Assembly (NCBI RefSeq): GCF_900156175.1
Contig: NZ_FTMV01000011.1
Coordinates: 124,001-188,000, forward strand
DNA length: 64,000 bases
Source of the DNA: Janthinobacterium sp. TND4EL3
GTDB lineage: Bacteria; Pseudomonadota; Gammaproteobacteria; Burkholderiales; Burkholderiaceae_D
Reading direction: 5' to 3'
Shown: positions 45,963-57,087 of the stretch, piece after piece
Layout of the letters: each line of letters begins with the position of its first letter
Numbering within the stretch: the first letter of the stretch is position 1
Notes under the pieces: generated by a model
Told to the model about the DNA's origin: nothing
The model's database searches: none
What the model saw: only the letters and a program-made list of their open reading frames with translations
Made by a program: the position numbers and the translations under genes

Positions 45963-46748
45963 TTACTTGCTAAACATCAAAGCCGTCATCATGAAGTCGA
46001 GCCACCACACCATCAGCGACGAAATAACAACCGTGCGCGTGGTGGCGCCGGACACGTCTTCCGGCGTCGGCTGTGCCTGGTAACCCTGGAACAGGGCGAT
46101 GAAGGTTACCGCGATGCCGAAGACCAAGCTTTTGACATAGGTACCGTTGCCAATATCTTTCCAGACATTCACGCCGCCCTGCATCTGCGACCAGAACGAG
46201 CCTTCATCGACGCCGATCAGCACGACGCCGACCAGGTAGCTGCCGATGACGCCGACGGCCGTGAAGATGCCGCCGAGGATGGGCATGGCGATCACGCCGG
46301 CCCAGAAACGGGGCGCCAGCACGCGCTGGATCGGGTTGACGGCCATCATTTCCATGGCCGACAACTGCTCGCCCGCCTTCATCAGGCCGATTTCGGCCGT
46401 CAGCGAGGTACCGGCGCGGCCCGCGAACAGCAGGGCCGTGACGACCGGCCCCAGTTCGCGCATCAGTGACAGCGCCACCAGCTGCCCCAGCGACTGCGTC
46501 GCGCCAAAGGTGCTCAGTGTGTAATAGCCTTGCAAACCGAGCACCATGCCGACGAACAGGCCGGACACGGCGATGATCACGACCGAGCGGCTGCCGATGT
46601 AAAACAATTGCTCGATGAGCAAGTGCGGACGGCGCCACAAGCCCCCCGAGGAGGCGATGATGAGAAAGAAGGAACGCACGGCAAAGCCGAGGTCTTGTAC
46701 CGAATTGCGCAACCATGCTCCGATCGCCGCCAGAAAACGCGCGATCAT
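45963..46748 (-). CDS. mlaE: Phospholipid transport permease MlaE
   Basis: A 261-residue permease of the Mla ABC complex with about five hydrophobic segments. Conserved LMRELGPVVTALLFAGRAGTSLTAEIGLM is the signature of the MlaE family. It overlaps mlaF by 4 bp and is 79 bp upstream of mlaD. Confidence 0.96.
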   Translation of the reverse strand: MIARFLAAIGAWLRNSVQDLGFAVRSFFLIIASSGGLWRRPHLLIEQLFYIGSRSVVIIAVSGLFVGMVLGLQGYYTLSTFGATQSLGQLVALSLMRELGPVVTALLFAGRAGTSLTAEIGLMKAGEQLSAMEMMAVNPIQRVLAPRFWAGVIAMPILGGIFTAVGVIGSYLVGVVLIGVDEGSFWSQMQGGVNVWKDIGNGTYVKSLVFGIAVTFIALFQGYQAQPTPEDVSGATTRTVVISSLMVWWLDFMMTALMFSK

Positions 46749-47566
46749 CGGCCCGCTCCCACATGCAGACCCAGGTCGTCGGCCAGCGACTTGCCCGGAT
46801 AGTGGAACGGGACGGGGCCATCGGCCTCGGCATTGACGAACTGCTTCACGTACGGATGCGTCGACACAGCCATTTCGGCCGGCGTACCGTGCGCCACGAT
46901 CTTGCCCGATGACAGAAAATAGACGTAATCAGCGATGGCAAAACACTCCTTTACATCGTGCGATACCAGGATAGACGTGGAGCCCAGCGCATCGTTCAGA
47001 TTGCGGATCAAATTGGCCGTCACGCCCATGGAAATCGGGTCCAGGCCGGCGAACGGCTCGTCATACATGATCAGTTCGGGGTCGAGCGCGATGGCGCGCG
47101 CCAGCGCGACGCGGCGGCCCATGCCCCCGGAAATCTCGGCCGGCTTCAATTGCGCCGCATTGCGCAAGCCCACGGCGTGCAGCTTCATCAGCACCAGGGT
47201 GCGGATCAGCTCTTCATTGAGGTTCGTGTGTTCGCGCAGGGGGAAGGCGACGTTCTCGAACGCCGTCAGGTCCGTAAACAGCGCGCCGTGCTGGAACAGC
47301 ATGCCCATCTTGCGGCGCAGCTGGTATAACTGGTCCGTCCCCAGCGTATGCACGATCTGGCCGTCCACATTCACGGAACCGGAACCGGGGCGCAGCTGCC
47401 CGCCGATCAGGCGCAATACGGTCGTCTTGCCACTGCCGGAACCACCCATGACGGCCACAACTTTTCCACGTGGGAAATCCATTTGAAGGCCCGATAAAAT
47501 CGAACGTTCTCCATAGGCAAAGTGTAAATCACGGATTTCAACAAGATTTGGCACGACGAAGCTCAC
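46745..47566 (-). CDS. mlaF: Phospholipid transport ATPase MlaF
   Basis: A 273-residue ABC ATPase. Walker A GGSGSGKT is at 41-48, the signature is EISGGMGRRV, and Walker B is LIMYDEPFAGLD. GTG start. First gene of the mla operon; promoter probably lies in the region 47567-47732 (AT-richer, no gene). Confidence 0.96.
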   Translation of the reverse strand: MSFVVPNLVEIRDLHFAYGERSILSGLQMDFPRGKVVAVMGGSGSGKTTVLRLIGGQLRPGSGSVNVDGQIVHTLGTDQLYQLRRKMGMLFQHGALFTDLTAFENVAFPLREHTNLNEELIRTLVLMKLHAVGLRNAAQLKPAEISGGMGRRVALARAIALDPELIMYDEPFAGLDPISMGVTANLIRNLNDALGSTSILVSHDVKECFAIADYVYFLSSGKIVAHGTPAEMAVSTHPYVKQFVNAEADGPVPFHYPGKSLADDLGLHVGAGR

Positions 47567-47732
47567 TATTTTAATGGCGTATTGTAGTGCAGAAACGCCA
47601 ATCTCTGCTGAGACACCCCCTTGGACAGCCCGGGACAGGGGGAGAATACAACACTAATGAATCGAAAGTCAGATATTTTATTGTAAAAAACGCGAGGCTG
47701 CACGCGCACCGCCCTGGCAAACGGCGGCATGA

Positions 47733-47774
47733 CCAAAAGAACAAGGGCCACGACGCATCGCGCGCCGTGGCCCT
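47733..47774 (-). terminator. Terminator after gltD
   Basis: On the minus strand a 9-bp stem AGGGCCACG/CGTGGCCCT (47766-47774 pairing with 47744-47752) is followed by TGTTCTTTT. It lies 20 bp past the gltD stop and separates glt from mla. Confidence 0.65.
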
Positions 47775-47794
47775 GGCTTGATCCAGCTCAAATC

Positions 47795-49258
47795 TTAACG
47801 CGGCAGCAAGGATGCGCCCATCAGGAAGGCATCGACGGCGCGCGCGCACTGGCGCCCTTCGCGGATGGCCCACACCACCAGCGACTGGCCGCGGCGCATG
47901 TCGCCGGCCGCAAACACTTTCGGCACCGACGTCTGGTAGCAGCCTTCGCCGTCCGTGCTGGCCTTGACGTTGCCGCGCGCATCCGTGTCGACGCCGAACG
48001 CTTCCAGCACTTGTTGCACTGGCGAAACAAAACCCATGGCCAGGAAGACCAGGTCGGCCTTCATCTCGAATTCCGAGTTCGGCACTTCGCTCATCTTGCC
48101 GTCTTTCCATTCAACGCGGCAGGCGATCAGCTTTTCCACCTTGCCGCCCTTGCCTTCGAAGCGCTTGGTGGCCACGGCCCAGTCGCGCTCGCAGCCTTCC
48201 TCGTGCGAGGACGAGGTGCGCAGCTTGGTCGGCCAGTACGGCCAGACGAGCGGCTTGTTTTCCTGTTCCGGCGGCTGCGGCATCAGTTCGAACTGGGCCA
48301 CGGAAGCGGCGCCATGGCGGTTCGAGGTGCCGACGCAGTCGGAACCCGTGTCGCCGCCGCCGATCACCACCACGTGCTTGCCCGTGGCCTTGATCTGGTC
48401 CTTGAGCTTGTCGCCCGCGTTGACCTTGTTTTGCAGCGGCAGGAAATCCATGGCGAAATGCACGCCTTTCAGTTCGCGGCCCGGCACGGGCAAGTCGCGC
48501 GGCTGCTCGGCGCCGCCGGCCATGATGACGGCGTCAAATTCTTTTTCCAGGTCTTCCGGGAAAATGGTTTCCTTGGCCCAGTTGTTCACGTTGGCAGGGA
48601 AATCCTTGCCGACCAGCACGCTGGTACGGAACACGACGCCTTCGGCTTCCATCTGTTTCACGCGCAGGTCGATGTGCGACTTTTCCATCTTGAAGTCAGG
48701 GATGCCGTAACGCAACAAGCCGCCGATCCGGTCGCTCTTCTCGAACACGGTGACGGCGTGGCCGGCGCGCGCCAGCTGCTGCGCCGCCGCCAGGCCGGCG
48801 GGGCCGGAACCGACGATGGCCACTTTCTTGCCGGTACTAAAACCTGCCGGCTGCGGCGTGACCCAGCCGTGCTCCCAGCCCATGTCGATTATTTTATGCT
48901 CGATGGACTTGATGCCGACCGGATCTTCGTGGATGCCCAGCGTGCAGGCCGACTCGCATGGCGCCGGGCAGATGCGGCCCGTAAATTCCGGGAAGTTATT
49001 CGTCGAATGCAGGGTATCGAGCGCTTCGCGGTAGGCGCCGCGGTACACCAGGTCATTCCAGTCGGGAATGATGTTATTCACGGGACAACCCGTGGTGCAG
49101 AAAGGGATGCCGCAATCCATGCAGCGCGCGCCCTGCACGGTCGCTTGCGCGTCCGACAGGTGCAGCACGAATTCCTTGTAGTTCTTCAGACGCGCGGCAG
49201 GCTCCAGATAGTGTTCGTCCTGGCGCTTGAATTCCATGAAGCCGGTAATTTTACCCAC
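47795..49258 (-). CDS. gltD: Glutamate synthase small subunit
   Basis: A 487-residue FAD/NADPH-dependent subunit that passes electrons to GltB. N-terminal iron-sulfur cysteines are in [17 protein letters not shown] and [10 protein letters not shown]. The FAD motif [14 protein letters not shown] and NADPH motif GGGDTGSDC follow. GTG 49258 ([10 protein letters not shown]) has AAAGGAA upstream and gives the family length; an ATG upstream in frame adds an unlikely basic leader. Confidence 0.96.
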   Translation of the reverse strand: MGKITGFMEFKRQDEHYLEPAARLKNYKEFVLHLSDAQATVQGARCMDCGIPFCTTGCPVNNIIPDWNDLVYRGAYREALDTLHSTNNFPEFTGRICPAPCESACTLGIHEDPVGIKSIEHKIIDMGWEHGWVTPQPAGFSTGKKVAIVGSGPAGLAAAQQLARAGHAVTVFEKSDRIGGLLRYGIPDFKMEKSHIDLRVKQMEAEGVVFRTSVLVGKDFPANVNNWAKETIFPEDLEKEFDAVIMAGGAEQPRDLPVPGRELKGVHFAMDFLPLQNKVNAGDKLKDQIKATGKHVVVIGGGDTGSDCVGTSNRHGAASVAQFELMPQPPEQENKPLVWPYWPTKLRTSSSHEEGCERDWAVATKRFEGKGGKVEKLIACRVEWKDGKMSEVPNSEFEMKADLVFLAMGFVSPVQQVLEAFGVDTDARGNVKASTDGEGCYQTSVPKVFAAGDMRRGQSLVVWAIREGRQCARAVDAFLMGASLLPR

Positions 49259-49325
49259 GATGTTTCCTTTGTATTTGGCTGGCGGGGAGCGGCATGGCCG
49301 CTCCCGTATCATTGTTCTAGCTGGC

Positions 49326-52300
49326 TCAGGCGGCGACGGCTTGCACTTCCATGGCGGCGTCAGCTGCCATTTCGATCAGCGCGCGCTTGTATTCGTTCGG
49401 GAAGACCTTCACGAACTTGCCGCGCGCCGCGGCCCAGTCGTCGAGCAGGACGCGGGCGCGGGTGCTGCCCGTGTGCTTGAAGTGACGCTCGATCAGGCGC
49501 TTGAGGATCACTTCATCGGCTTCCGGCACGCCGTCGCGGTGCTGCGTATGCCAGGCGTCGCGGTCGACGTGCTGTTCCGCTGCCGACACGACCTTGTCCA
49601 GGCTGACCATGGCCGTGTTGCATTTGCTGGCAAAGTCGCCGGCCGGGTCATACACATAGGCGATGCCGCCCGACATGCCGGCCGCAAAGTTGCGTCCCGT
49701 GTTGCCCAGGACCACCACCGTGCCGCCCGTCATGTATTCGCAGCCATGGTCGCCCAGGCCCTCGACCACCGTGGTGGCGCCCGAGTTGCGCACGGCAAAG
49801 CGTTCGCCTGCCACGCCGTTGAAGAAGGCTTCGCCGGCGATGGCGCCGTACAGCACCGTGTTGCCGATGATGATGTTGTCCACGGCCCAGCCACGGAATT
49901 CCGTATTCGGCCGCACGATGATGCGCCCGCCGGACAGACCTTTACCCACGTAATCGTTGCCCTCGCCCACCAGGTCGATGGTGATGCCGTGCGCCAGGAA
50001 GGCGCAGGCCGACTGGCCCGCCGTGCCTTGCAGCTGGATGTGGATGGTGTCGTCCGGCAAGCCGGCATGGCCGTATTTCTTCGCCACTTCGCCGGACAGC
50101 ATGGTGCCCACCGTGCGGTTGACGTTGCGCACGGGTGAGATGAACGAGACGCGCTCGCCCTTTTCCAGCGCCGCGCGCGCTTGCGCGATCAGCTTGTGGT
50201 CGAGCGCCTTTTCCAGCGCGTGGTCCTGGTTTTCCACGTGGCGGCAGGCTTGCTCGCCCGTCGTTTCCGGCTTGTGGAAGATGGCCGAGAAGTCCAGGCC
50301 CTGCGCCTTCCAGTGCGTGATCGCCTTGGACTTGTCGAGCAGGTCGACGCGGCCGATCAATTCATCGTAGGTACGGATGCCCAGCTGCGCCATCAACTGG
50401 CGGGCTTCCTCGGCAACGAAGAAGAAGTAATTGACGACATACTCGGGCTTGCCCGAGAACTTGGCGCGCAGCACCGGGTCTTGCGTGGCCACGCCCACCG
50501 GGCACGTATTCAAGTGGCACTTGCGCATCATGATGCAGCCTTCGACCACCAGCGGCGCCGTGGCGAAGCCGATTTCGTCGGCGCCCAGCAAGGCGGCGAT
50601 GACCACGTCGCGGCCCGTCTTCATCTGGCCGTCGGCCTGCACGCGGATACGGCTGCGCAAGCCGTTCAAGACCAGCGTTTGTTGCGTTTCTGCCAGACCC
50701 AGCTCCCACGGCGTGCCCGCATGTTTCACGGACGACAAGGGCGAGGCGCCCGTGCCGCCATCGTGGCCGGCGACGACGACGTGGTCGGCCTTGGCCTTGG
50801 TGACGCCGGCGGCGACCGTGCCGATGCCCACTTCCGACACCAGCTTGACGGAAATCGAGGCGCGCGGATTGGCGTTCTTCAAGTCATGGATCAGCTGCGC
50901 CAGGTCTTCGATGGAATAGATGTCGTGGTGCGGCGGCGGCGAAATCAGGCCCACGCCCGGCACGGAAAAGCGCAGGCTGGCGATGTATTCGGACACCTTA
51001 TGGCCCGGCAACTGGCCGCCCTCGCCCGGTTTCGCGCCCTGCGCCATCTTGATCTGGATCTGGTCGGCCGAGTTCAGGTAGGCGGCCGTGACGCCGAAAC
51101 GTCCCGACGCCACCTGCTTGATGCGCGAGCGCATGGAATCGCCTTCCTGCAGCGGAATATCGACAACGATCTGCTCGCTGCCCACCACCGACGCCATGGT
51201 GTCGCCCTGGCGGATGGGGATGCCCTTCAATTCCTGCGTGTAGCGGTTCGGATCTTCGCCGCCCTCGCCCGTGTTCGACTTGCCGCCGATGCGGTTCATG
51301 GCGACCGCCAGCGTTGCGTGCGCTTCCGTGCTGATGGAGCCGAGCGACATGGCGCCGGTAGCGAAGCGCTTGACGATTTCCTTGGCCGGCTCCACTTCAT
51401 CGAGCGGTATGGCCTTCGTCGGGTCGAGCTTGAACTCGAACAGGCCGCGCAGGGTCAGGTGGCGACGGCTCTGGTCGTTGATGATTTGCGCATACTCCTT
51501 ATAGCTGGAGAAATTGTTGCTGCGCGTGGAGTGCTGCAATTTTGCAATCGCGTCCGGCGTCCACATGTGGTCTTCGCCGCGCACGCGGAAGGCGTATTCG
51601 CCGCCCGCGTCGAGTTTATCGACCAGCACGGGATCGTTGCCGAAGGCCAGCGCGTGCAGGCGCAGCGCTTCTTCCGCCACTTCAAACACGCCGATGCCTT
51701 CCACGTTCGAGGCCGTGCCCTTGAAGTATTTGTCCACCAGCGACTTGTTCAGGCCGATGGCTTCGAAGATCTGCGCGCCGCAGTACGACATATACGTGGA
51801 AATGCCCATCTTCGACATGACTTTCATCAAGCCCTTGCCGACCGCCTTCGTGTAGTTGTAGATCGCTTTGTCCGCCGACAAGTCACCGGGCAAGCCGTGC
51901 GCCATCTCGGCCAGGGTTTCCATGGCCAGGTAGGGGTGGACGGCTTCCGCGCCATAGCCGGCCAGCAAGGCGAAGTGGTGGGTTTCGCGGGCCGAGCCCG
52001 TTTCCACGATGAGGCCGGTGGAAGCGCGCAAGCCCTTGCTCACCAGGTGCTGGTGCACGGTGGACGTGGCCAGCAGCGCGGGGATCGCCACCTGGTCGGC
52101 GCAGATGGCGCGGTCCGAGACGATCAAAATGTTATGGCCGGATTTCACGGCGTCGACGGCTTCCGCGCACAGCGAGGCCAGGCACGCTTCCACGCCTTCC
52201 TTGCCCCAGGCCAGCGGGTAGCAGATGTCCAGTTCGTACGACTTGAACTTGCCGCCCGTGTGGGCGCTGATGTTGCGCAGACGCGCCATGTCGTCAAAGC

Positions 52301-54026
52301 CCAGCACGGGCTGCGCCACTTCCAGGCGCATCGGCGGATTGACGTTGTTGGTGTCGAGCAAATTCGGTTTCGGGCCGATGAAGGACACGAGCGACATCAC
52401 CATCGCTTCGCGGATCGGGTCGATCGGCGGGTTCGTCACTTGCGCGAACAGCTGCTTGAAGTAGTTATACAGCGGCTTCAATTTGTTCGACATGACGGCC
52501 AGCGGCGAGTCATTGCCCATCGAGCCCGTCGCCTCTTCGCCGGCCACGGCCATCGGCGCCATGAGGAATTTCAAGTCTTCCTGCGTGTAGCCGAACGCCT
52601 GCTGCCGGTCGAGCAGCGACGGCTGGGCTTTTTCGCCCTGGGCGCGGTCCTGTTTCGCTTGTCCTTCGGCCAGCTTGATCTCGTCGAGCTTGATGCGCAC
52701 CGAATTGATCCACGCTTTATACGGCTTCGCGTTGGCGTAGGTGTTTTTCAGTTCCTGGTCGTCGATGATGCGGCCCGCTTCCAGGTCGATCAGGAACATT
52801 TTGCCAGGCTGCAAGCGCCATTTCTGGATGATCTTCGATTCCGGGATCGGCAGCACGCCCGATTCCGACGCCATCACCACCAGGTCGTCGTCCGTGACGA
52901 TGTAGCGGGCCGGGCGCAGGCCGTTGCGGTCCAGGGTGCCGCCGATGTGGCGGCCATCCGTGAAGGCCATGGCGGCGGGGCCGTCCCACGGTTCCATCAT
53001 GGCCGCGTGGTATTCATAGAAGGCGCGGCGGTTGTCGTCCATCGTCGTATGGTTTTCCCACGCTTCCGGAATCATCATCATCATCGCCTGGGCGATCGGG
53101 TAGCCGGCCATCAGCAGCAGTTCCAGCGCATTGTCGAAGCACGCCGTGTCGGACTGGCCTTCATAGATCAGCGGGAACAGCTTTTGCAGGTCGTCGCCCA
53201 GCACGGCCGACTTCATCACGCCTTCGCGCGCGCGCATCCAGTTGAAGTTGCCTTTCACCGTGTTGATTTCGCCATTGTGCGCGATCAAACGGTAGGGGTG
53301 GGCCAGCGGCCATTCCGGGAAGGTATTCGTCGAGAAGCGCTGGTGCACGAGGGCCAGGGCCGAGATGCAGCGCGCATCCTGCAAGTCCTTGTAGTACACG
53401 CCCACCTGGTCGGCCAGCAGCAAGCCTTTATAGACGATGGTACGGGCCGACATCGACGGCACGAAGAATTCCTTGCCGTGCAGCAGTTTCAAGGCCTGGA
53501 TGGCGTGGCCCGACGATTTGCGGATCACATACAGTTTGCGCTCGAGCGCGTCGGTGACCATGATGTCCGGGCCGCGGCCGATGAAGATCTGGCGGATGAC
53601 GGGTTCCTTGGCGCGCACGGTGGGCGACATCGGCATGTCCGTATCGATGGGCACGTTGCGCCAGCCCAGGATGACTTGTCCCTCGATGCGCACGGCCCGT
53701 TCGATTTCCTGTTCGCATGCGATGCGCGACGCGTGTTCCTTCGGCAGGAAGACCATGCCCACGCCGTATTCGCCAGGCGGCGGCAATTCCACGCCCTGCT
53801 TGGCCATTTCTTCGCGGTAGTACTGGTCAGGAATCTGGATCAGGATGCCGGCGCCATCGCCCATCAGCGCATCGGCGCCCACGGCGCCCCGGTGATCGAG
53901 GTTTTTCAGGATCAGCAAGCCCTGTTCGACGATCGAATGGGTCTTGTTGCCCTTGATATGGGCGACGAAACCGACGCCGCAGGCATCGTGTTCATTGGCT
54001 GGGTCGTACAGGCCTTGCGCTTTCAT
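49326..54026 (-). CDS. gltB: Glutamate synthase large subunit
   Basis: A 1566-residue subunit that makes two glutamates from glutamine and 2-oxoglutarate. Class II amidotransferase domain begins after a 15-residue propeptide, with nucleophile Cys16 (HDACGVGF). Then come a central linker, the FMN synthase barrel, the 3Fe-4S motif CHLNTCPVG, and a C-terminal beta-helix domain. Start 54026 has GGAG upstream. A 1293-codon plus-strand open frame antisense to it is a GC-rich shadow. gltD follows 67 bp downstream. Confidence 0.97.
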   Translation of the reverse strand: MKAQGLYDPANEHDACGVGFVAHIKGNKTHSIVEQGLLILKNLDHRGAVGADALMGDGAGILIQIPDQYYREEMAKQGVELPPPGEYGVGMVFLPKEHASRIACEQEIERAVRIEGQVILGWRNVPIDTDMPMSPTVRAKEPVIRQIFIGRGPDIMVTDALERKLYVIRKSSGHAIQALKLLHGKEFFVPSMSARTIVYKGLLLADQVGVYYKDLQDARCISALALVHQRFSTNTFPEWPLAHPYRLIAHNGEINTVKGNFNWMRAREGVMKSAVLGDDLQKLFPLIYEGQSDTACFDNALELLLMAGYPIAQAMMMMIPEAWENHTTMDDNRRAFYEYHAAMMEPWDGPAAMAFTDGRHIGGTLDRNGLRPARYIVTDDDLVVMASESGVLPIPESKIIQKWRLQPGKMFLIDLEAGRIIDDQELKNTYANAKPYKAWINSVRIKLDEIKLAEGQAKQDRAQGEKAQPSLLDRQQAFGYTQEDLKFLMAPMAVAGEEATGSMGNDSPLAVMSNKLKPLYNYFKQLFAQVTNPPIDPIREAMVMSLVSFIGPKPNLLDTNNVNPPMRLEVAQPVLGFDDMARLRNISAHTGGKFKSYELDICYPLAWGKEGVEACLASLCAEAVDAVKSGHNILIVSDRAICADQVAIPALLATSTVHQHLVSKGLRASTGLIVETGSARETHHFALLAGYGAEAVHPYLAMETLAEMAHGLPGDLSADKAIYNYTKAVGKGLMKVMSKMGISTYMSYCGAQIFEAIGLNKSLVDKYFKGTASNVEGIGVFEVAEEALRLHALAFGNDPVLVDKLDAGGEYAFRVRGEDHMWTPDAIAKLQHSTRSNNFSSYKEYAQIINDQSRRHLTLRGLFEFKLDPTKAIPLDEVEPAKEIVKRFATGAMSLGSISTEAHATLAVAMNRIGGKSNTGEGGEDPNRYTQELKGIPIRQGDTMASVVGSEQIVVDIPLQEGDSMRSRIKQVASGRFGVTAAYLNSADQIQIKMAQGAKPGEGGQLPGHKVSEYIASLRFSVPGVGLISPPPHHDIYSIEDLAQLIHDLKNANPRASISVKLVSEVGIGTVAAGVTKAKADHVVVAGHDGGTGASPLSSVKHAGTPWELGLAETQQTLVLNGLRSRIRVQADGQMKTGRDVVIAALLGADEIGFATAPLVVEGCIMMRKCHLNTCPVGVATQDPVLRAKFSGKPEYVVNYFFFVAEEARQLMAQLGIRTYDELIGRVDLLDKSKAITHWKAQGLDFSAIFHKPETTGEQACRHVENQDHALEKALDHKLIAQARAALEKGERVSFISPVRNVNRTVGTMLSGEVAKKYGHAGLPDDTIHIQLQGTAGQSACAFLAHGITIDLVGEGNDYVGKGLSGGRIIVRPNTEFRGWAVDNIIIGNTVLYGAIAGEAFFNGVAGERFAVRNSGATTVVEGLGDHGCEYMTGGTVVVLGNTGRNFAAGMSGGIAYVYDPAGDFASKCNTAMVSLDKVVSAAEQHVDRDAWHTQHRDGVPEADEVILKRLIERHFKHTGSTRARVLLDDWAAARGKFVKVFPNEYKRALIEMAADAAMEVQAVAA

Positions 54027-54060
54027 GGGCTTCTCCGCTGCGTATGGATATCGAAAAACT

Positions 54061-54089
54061 AGAGTAGTGCAACGCAACAAAAAACTCAA
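54061..54089 (-). promoter_or_regulatory. Putative sigma-70 promoter of gltB
   Basis: TTGAGT (54084-54089) and TACTCT (54061-54066) on the minus strand are separated by exactly 17 bases and lie 35-60 bp before the gltB start. Both hexamers are moderate matches only. Confidence 0.4.
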
Positions 54090-54100
54090 CTACAACAATT

Positions 54101-54113
54101 AGGGTCGGAGTCG
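54101..54113 (+). repeat. 13-bp inverted repeat flanking RAYT gene (left)
   Basis: AGGGTCGGAGTCG, matching at 12 of 13 positions the reverse complement of 54989-55001 on the other side of the transposase-like gene. Confidence 0.7.
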
Positions 54114-54220
54114 AATTAAATTGGTTTTCGTCTCCCGCAAAATTTAATAGGGACATAGTCAACGCAATTTCAATAAATCGTCAGAATGAAACCGTTTTTT
54201 GTTTTAAATGCGAATGCTTT

Positions 54221-54928
54221 TCAATTGGCGTCAGATTCGGCCGCGATCTTGCGGGGGCGGCCCCGCTTGGCAGGCAGCACTTGCCGCTGCATTTTCTGCT
54301 CCAGCGCCTGCTTGAAAGCGTCGGCACCCAGGGGCCAGCCCTTCAATACAGCCTGCTCCACCACGTTGACCTGGCTGCTGCCCAGGCCTTGCTCGAACAG
54401 GCGCAGATAGGCCGCCTCGCGGTCGAACGGCGTGTTGCCCAGCGCCCAGTACAGCGCATGGTCGGTAATCACGGGATCGGGGCGCACACCTGCATGGTGG
54501 GCATAGCTGGACCAGCTGTAATCGAGCGCCTGGCCCGCCAGGTCCGACTGCACGGGCACGGACTCCAGATAACGGCAGCACGTGAGGAAGAAATTGTCGG
54601 GATCGATGACGGACGTTTTGTAGCGTCCCTGCCACAAGGCCCCTTCGCGGCCGTATTTTTGGTTGAAATACGGCACGTAATAGCGTCCCAGCCACTGCAT
54701 CAGCTGTCCCAGGCCCGTCGCATCGCTGGGTGTGGCCAGCAAATGTAGCTGATCTGGCAATAAAACGTAGGCGTGGATGGCCACCTTGAACATTTTCGCG
54801 CCCGTTTTCAGCCAGGACAAAAATTGCGCGTAGTCGGCGGCGTCCTGGAACACGCTCTGGCGGTTGCTGCCGCGCTGGATCACGTAATGGGGCAGTGCTG
54901 GAATGATGAGGCGGGGCAAACGGGCCAT
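54221..54928 (-). CDS. REP-associated tyrosine transposase-like protein (RAYT, Y1 family)
   Basis: A 235-residue Y1/IS200-like protein. It opens MARLPRLIIPALPHYVIQRGSNRQ, typical of RAYTs. The HUH metal-binding motif of active members (NHVHLL) is altered here to DQLHLL (59-64), with Gln60 replacing the first His. A Tyr cluster (83-87, with YFNQKYGREGALWQGRYK after it) holds the candidate nucleophile. A basic tail KRGRPRK lies near the C-terminus. It is flanked by 13-bp inverted repeats. It may be a domesticated or inactive copy. Sited between gltB's promoter and an unrelated regulator gene. Confidence 0.88.
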   Translation of the reverse strand: MARLPRLIIPALPHYVIQRGSNRQSVFQDAADYAQFLSWLKTGAKMFKVAIHAYVLLPDQLHLLATPSDATGLGQLMQWLGRYYVPYFNQKYGREGALWQGRYKTSVIDPDNFFLTCCRYLESVPVQSDLAGQALDYSWSSYAHHAGVRPDPVITDHALYWALGNTPFDREAAYLRLFEQGLGSSQVNVVEQAVLKGWPLGADAFKQALEQKMQRQVLPAKRGRPRKIAAESDAN

Positions 54929-54988
54929 GGCAAGTGTCAGTAAATAGAGGCTAAGGCCTTGATTTTACACACTTGCGAGCGCACGACG

Positions 54989-55001
54989 CGACTCTGACCC
55001 T
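54989..55001 (-). repeat. 13-bp inverted repeat flanking RAYT gene (right)
   Basis: Plus strand CGACTCTGACCCT; its complement AGGGTCAGAGTCG matches the left element at 54101-54113 with one mismatch. The two enclose a unit of about 900 bp. Confidence 0.7.
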
Positions 55002-55083
55002 GTTTTATTTAAAATGCTGGAAAAAACGAATGACTCCGTCCCTTTTATGCAGCCACCGTCTTGCGGGTGGCTGGCATCCGGTC

Positions 55084-55764
55084 TCAGGACAGGTTGAAAC
55101 TGGCCGACAGGCTGTAGCCCTCGCCATACGCACTGCGCAGCGGCAAGTCCTGGCCCAGGCCCGTCTTGGCTTTCTTGCGCAGCCGGTACACGAGCATGTC
55201 GACCCGGCGGCCCGCGTCGGGATCTTCGCCGCCCATGCCCGCCACGATGACGTCGCGCGGCACGGGGCGGGTATTGATGGTCAGCAGGTGCAGGAAGTTG
55301 AATTCCTTTTCCGTCAAGGCGATGACGGCGCCCATCAATTCAAGTTGGCGAGCGCTCACTTTCAAGGTCCACTTGCCCGGCTCGGGCACGGGGTCTTGCG
55401 GGCCGACGCGGCGGTCGAGCGCCTCGATGTGGGCGGCCAGCTCGGGGAACTTGATCGGCTTGGTCAGATAGTGGTCGGCGCCCAGGCGCAAGCCGAGGAT
55501 GCGGCTGTCGAAAGCGACCCTGCCCGTGAGCACCAGCACGCCGATTTGCGGATACAGCTGGCGCATGCGGGGGATGACGTTGAAGCCGTCTTCATCGGGC
55601 AAGCCCAGGTCCAGCACGACCACGCCCACATTTCCATGGCTGAGCGCCGTCCACATGCCGCCAGCGGAGCTGGTGATATGGACCTCATGCTCGAGCTCAA
55701 CGAGGAATTCCGCCATGTCTTCGGCGTAGTCCAGATTGTCTTCGACGATCAGTATTTTCGTCAT
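55084..55764 (-). CDS. OmpR-type response regulator
   Basis: A 226-residue regulator. The receiver has Glu8-Asp9, phospho-acceptor Asp52 (LDLGLPDEDG), Thr80 and Lys102. The C-terminal winged-helix domain (about 130-222) has ALTEKEFNFLHLL and the DNA-recognition end VDMLVYRLRKK. ATG 55764 (MTKILIVED) is the family start; an earlier ATG in frame is not needed. It lies 137 bp downstream of the PAS kinase on the same strand, its likely partner. Confidence 0.93.
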   Translation of the reverse strand: MTKILIVEDNLDYAEDMAEFLVELEHEVHITSSAGGMWTALSHGNVGVVVLDLGLPDEDGFNVIPRMRQLYPQIGVLVLTGRVAFDSRILGLRLGADHYLTKPIKFPELAAHIEALDRRVGPQDPVPEPGKWTLKVSARQLELMGAVIALTEKEFNFLHLLTINTRPVPRDVIVAGMGGEDPDAGRRVDMLVYRLRKKAKTGLGQDLPLRSAYGEGYSLSASFNLS

Positions 55765-55901
55765 TGCTACGCCATTCTTTGTTAGTAAGCAAACCGTGGG
55801 CAAACCATGCCATGCACTTCTGCACCATGATGGACGGGCTGATAGGTTTACGTCAAGGAATTATCACGGTTGACTTCAGCGGAAGCAAGGCTTTTCCTTG
55901 T

Positions 55902-57038
55902 CTAGACAGGAAGCGGCAGCCATATCCGGAAAACTGCGCCGCCTTCGGGCAGATTATGCCCCTGCAAACTCCCGCCATGCACGTCCACGACGGCGCGCGC
56001 CATGTACAGTCCCAGGCCCGCGCCCGCATGCGTGGCATGGGTTCCGCGGCTTCCTTTCTCGAAGATATGCGCCAGTTCCCCCTCCGGCACGCCGGGGCCC
56101 TCGTCGCTCACGCACAGTTCCACGCCGCCGCCACTGGCCCGCCGTCCGGCCACGGTGATGCTGCTGCCGGCCGGACTGAACTTGACGGCGTTATCCAACA
56201 AGATTTTCAGGCACAGGGCCATGCCCGGCACGTCGCAGCGCAGTTTGGCCGGCAAGTCTTCGTCGAGTTCCAGCCGCACGCGGTGGGTGGCGGGCACGGT
56301 GGCGGCCGCCTGCTGCAGCAGGGCCAGCGGCGCTATACCGTCGGCGGCCCGCTCGCGGCCGATGGCTGCCATGCGCTCAGGTGACAGATAGTCGTCAATC
56401 ATGGACAACAAACGGTCAACGGCCGTCTGGATCTTCACGTAGCGCTTGCGCGTGGCCTCGTCGGCGTCGGCGGACGTCGACACCAGGCGCTGGATGGCGC
56501 CGTCGATGGTGGCCAGCGGCGAGCGGAATTCATGCGACAGCATCGAGGCGAAGCGCTTCTGCTCCTGTTCGCGCGCCGCTTCCTGCGCGTGGGCGGCGCT
56601 GACGTCGCGTACCGTGCCCATCACGGTGACGCCCCGCCCCGCCGCTCCCGGCACGAGGGTGGAATGGATTTCGAGCGCCAGCACATGCCCGTCGGCGTGC
56701 GGCAATTCCGCCTCGCGCAGCAGGCTCAAACGGCTGGCGTCGCCATCGCGCCAGCGCTGCAGCCGCGCCGGCACGTCCGCCGCCAGCTGCGCCGCGTGTT
56801 CGCGCAGGGCAGGCAAGTCGTGCCCCGTCAGGCGCTGCGCGGCAGGGCTGATGTAGAGTAATTCGAGGGTAGCGGCATCGAGCAGGAAAGCGGCGTCGCG
56901 GCCGTGTTCGGCCAGCAGGCGGAACTGTTGCTCGCCGGCCCGCGCGCGCAGCAGGGCGCGGCGCAGCTGGACGAAGCGCAGCGCCATGAGGACGGCGCCG
57001 GCCAGCAACAGGAGAAGGAAAGGCAGGAAGGGCAGCAT
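55902..57038 (-). CDS. PAS-domain sensor histidine kinase
   Basis: A 378-residue kinase. One N-terminal membrane helix (about 2-22), a PAS domain (about 36-150), then HisKA with SHEFRSPL (His169), N box Asn283, G1 box DEGPG (312-316) and G2 box GAGLGLY (339-345). All catalytic residues are intact. Only one membrane segment and no periplasmic domain, so it likely senses an internal cue through PAS. Start 57038 (MLPFLPF) avoids a basic in-frame extension that runs inside the SNF2 gene. It follows the SNF2 gene by 49 bp on the same strand. Confidence 0.92.
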   Translation of the reverse strand: MLPFLPFLLLLLAGAVLMALRFVQLRRALLRARAGEQQFRLLAEHGRDAAFLLDAATLELLYISPAAQRLTGHDLPALREHAAQLAADVPARLQRWRDGDASRLSLLREAELPHADGHVLALEIHSTLVPGAAGRGVTVMGTVRDVSAAHAQEAAREQEQKRFASMLSHEFRSPLATIDGAIQRLVSTSADADEATRKRYVKIQTAVDRLLSMIDDYLSPERMAAIGRERAADGIAPLALLQQAAATVPATHRVRLELDEDLPAKLRCDVPGMALCLKILLDNAVKFSPAGSSITVAGRRASGGGVELCVSDEGPGVPEGELAHIFEKGSRGTHATHAGAGLGLYMARAVVDVHGGSLQGHNLPEGGAVFRIWLPLPV

Positions 57039-57087
57039 GCGGTATACCTGGCAAGAGAGAATCGCCAAGTATAAGCGTGCCGCGCCC

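Noticed and set aside
50181..54062. 1293-codon plus-strand open frame
   Set aside because: It is exactly antisense to gltB, whose protein is recognisable end to end; the translation is a His/Arg/Gln-rich shadow typical of GC-rich DNA.
55050..55083. Hairpin AGCCACC/GGTGGCT after the OmpR-type regulator
   Set aside because: On the minus strand the stem is not followed by a T run, so I do not call it a terminator.
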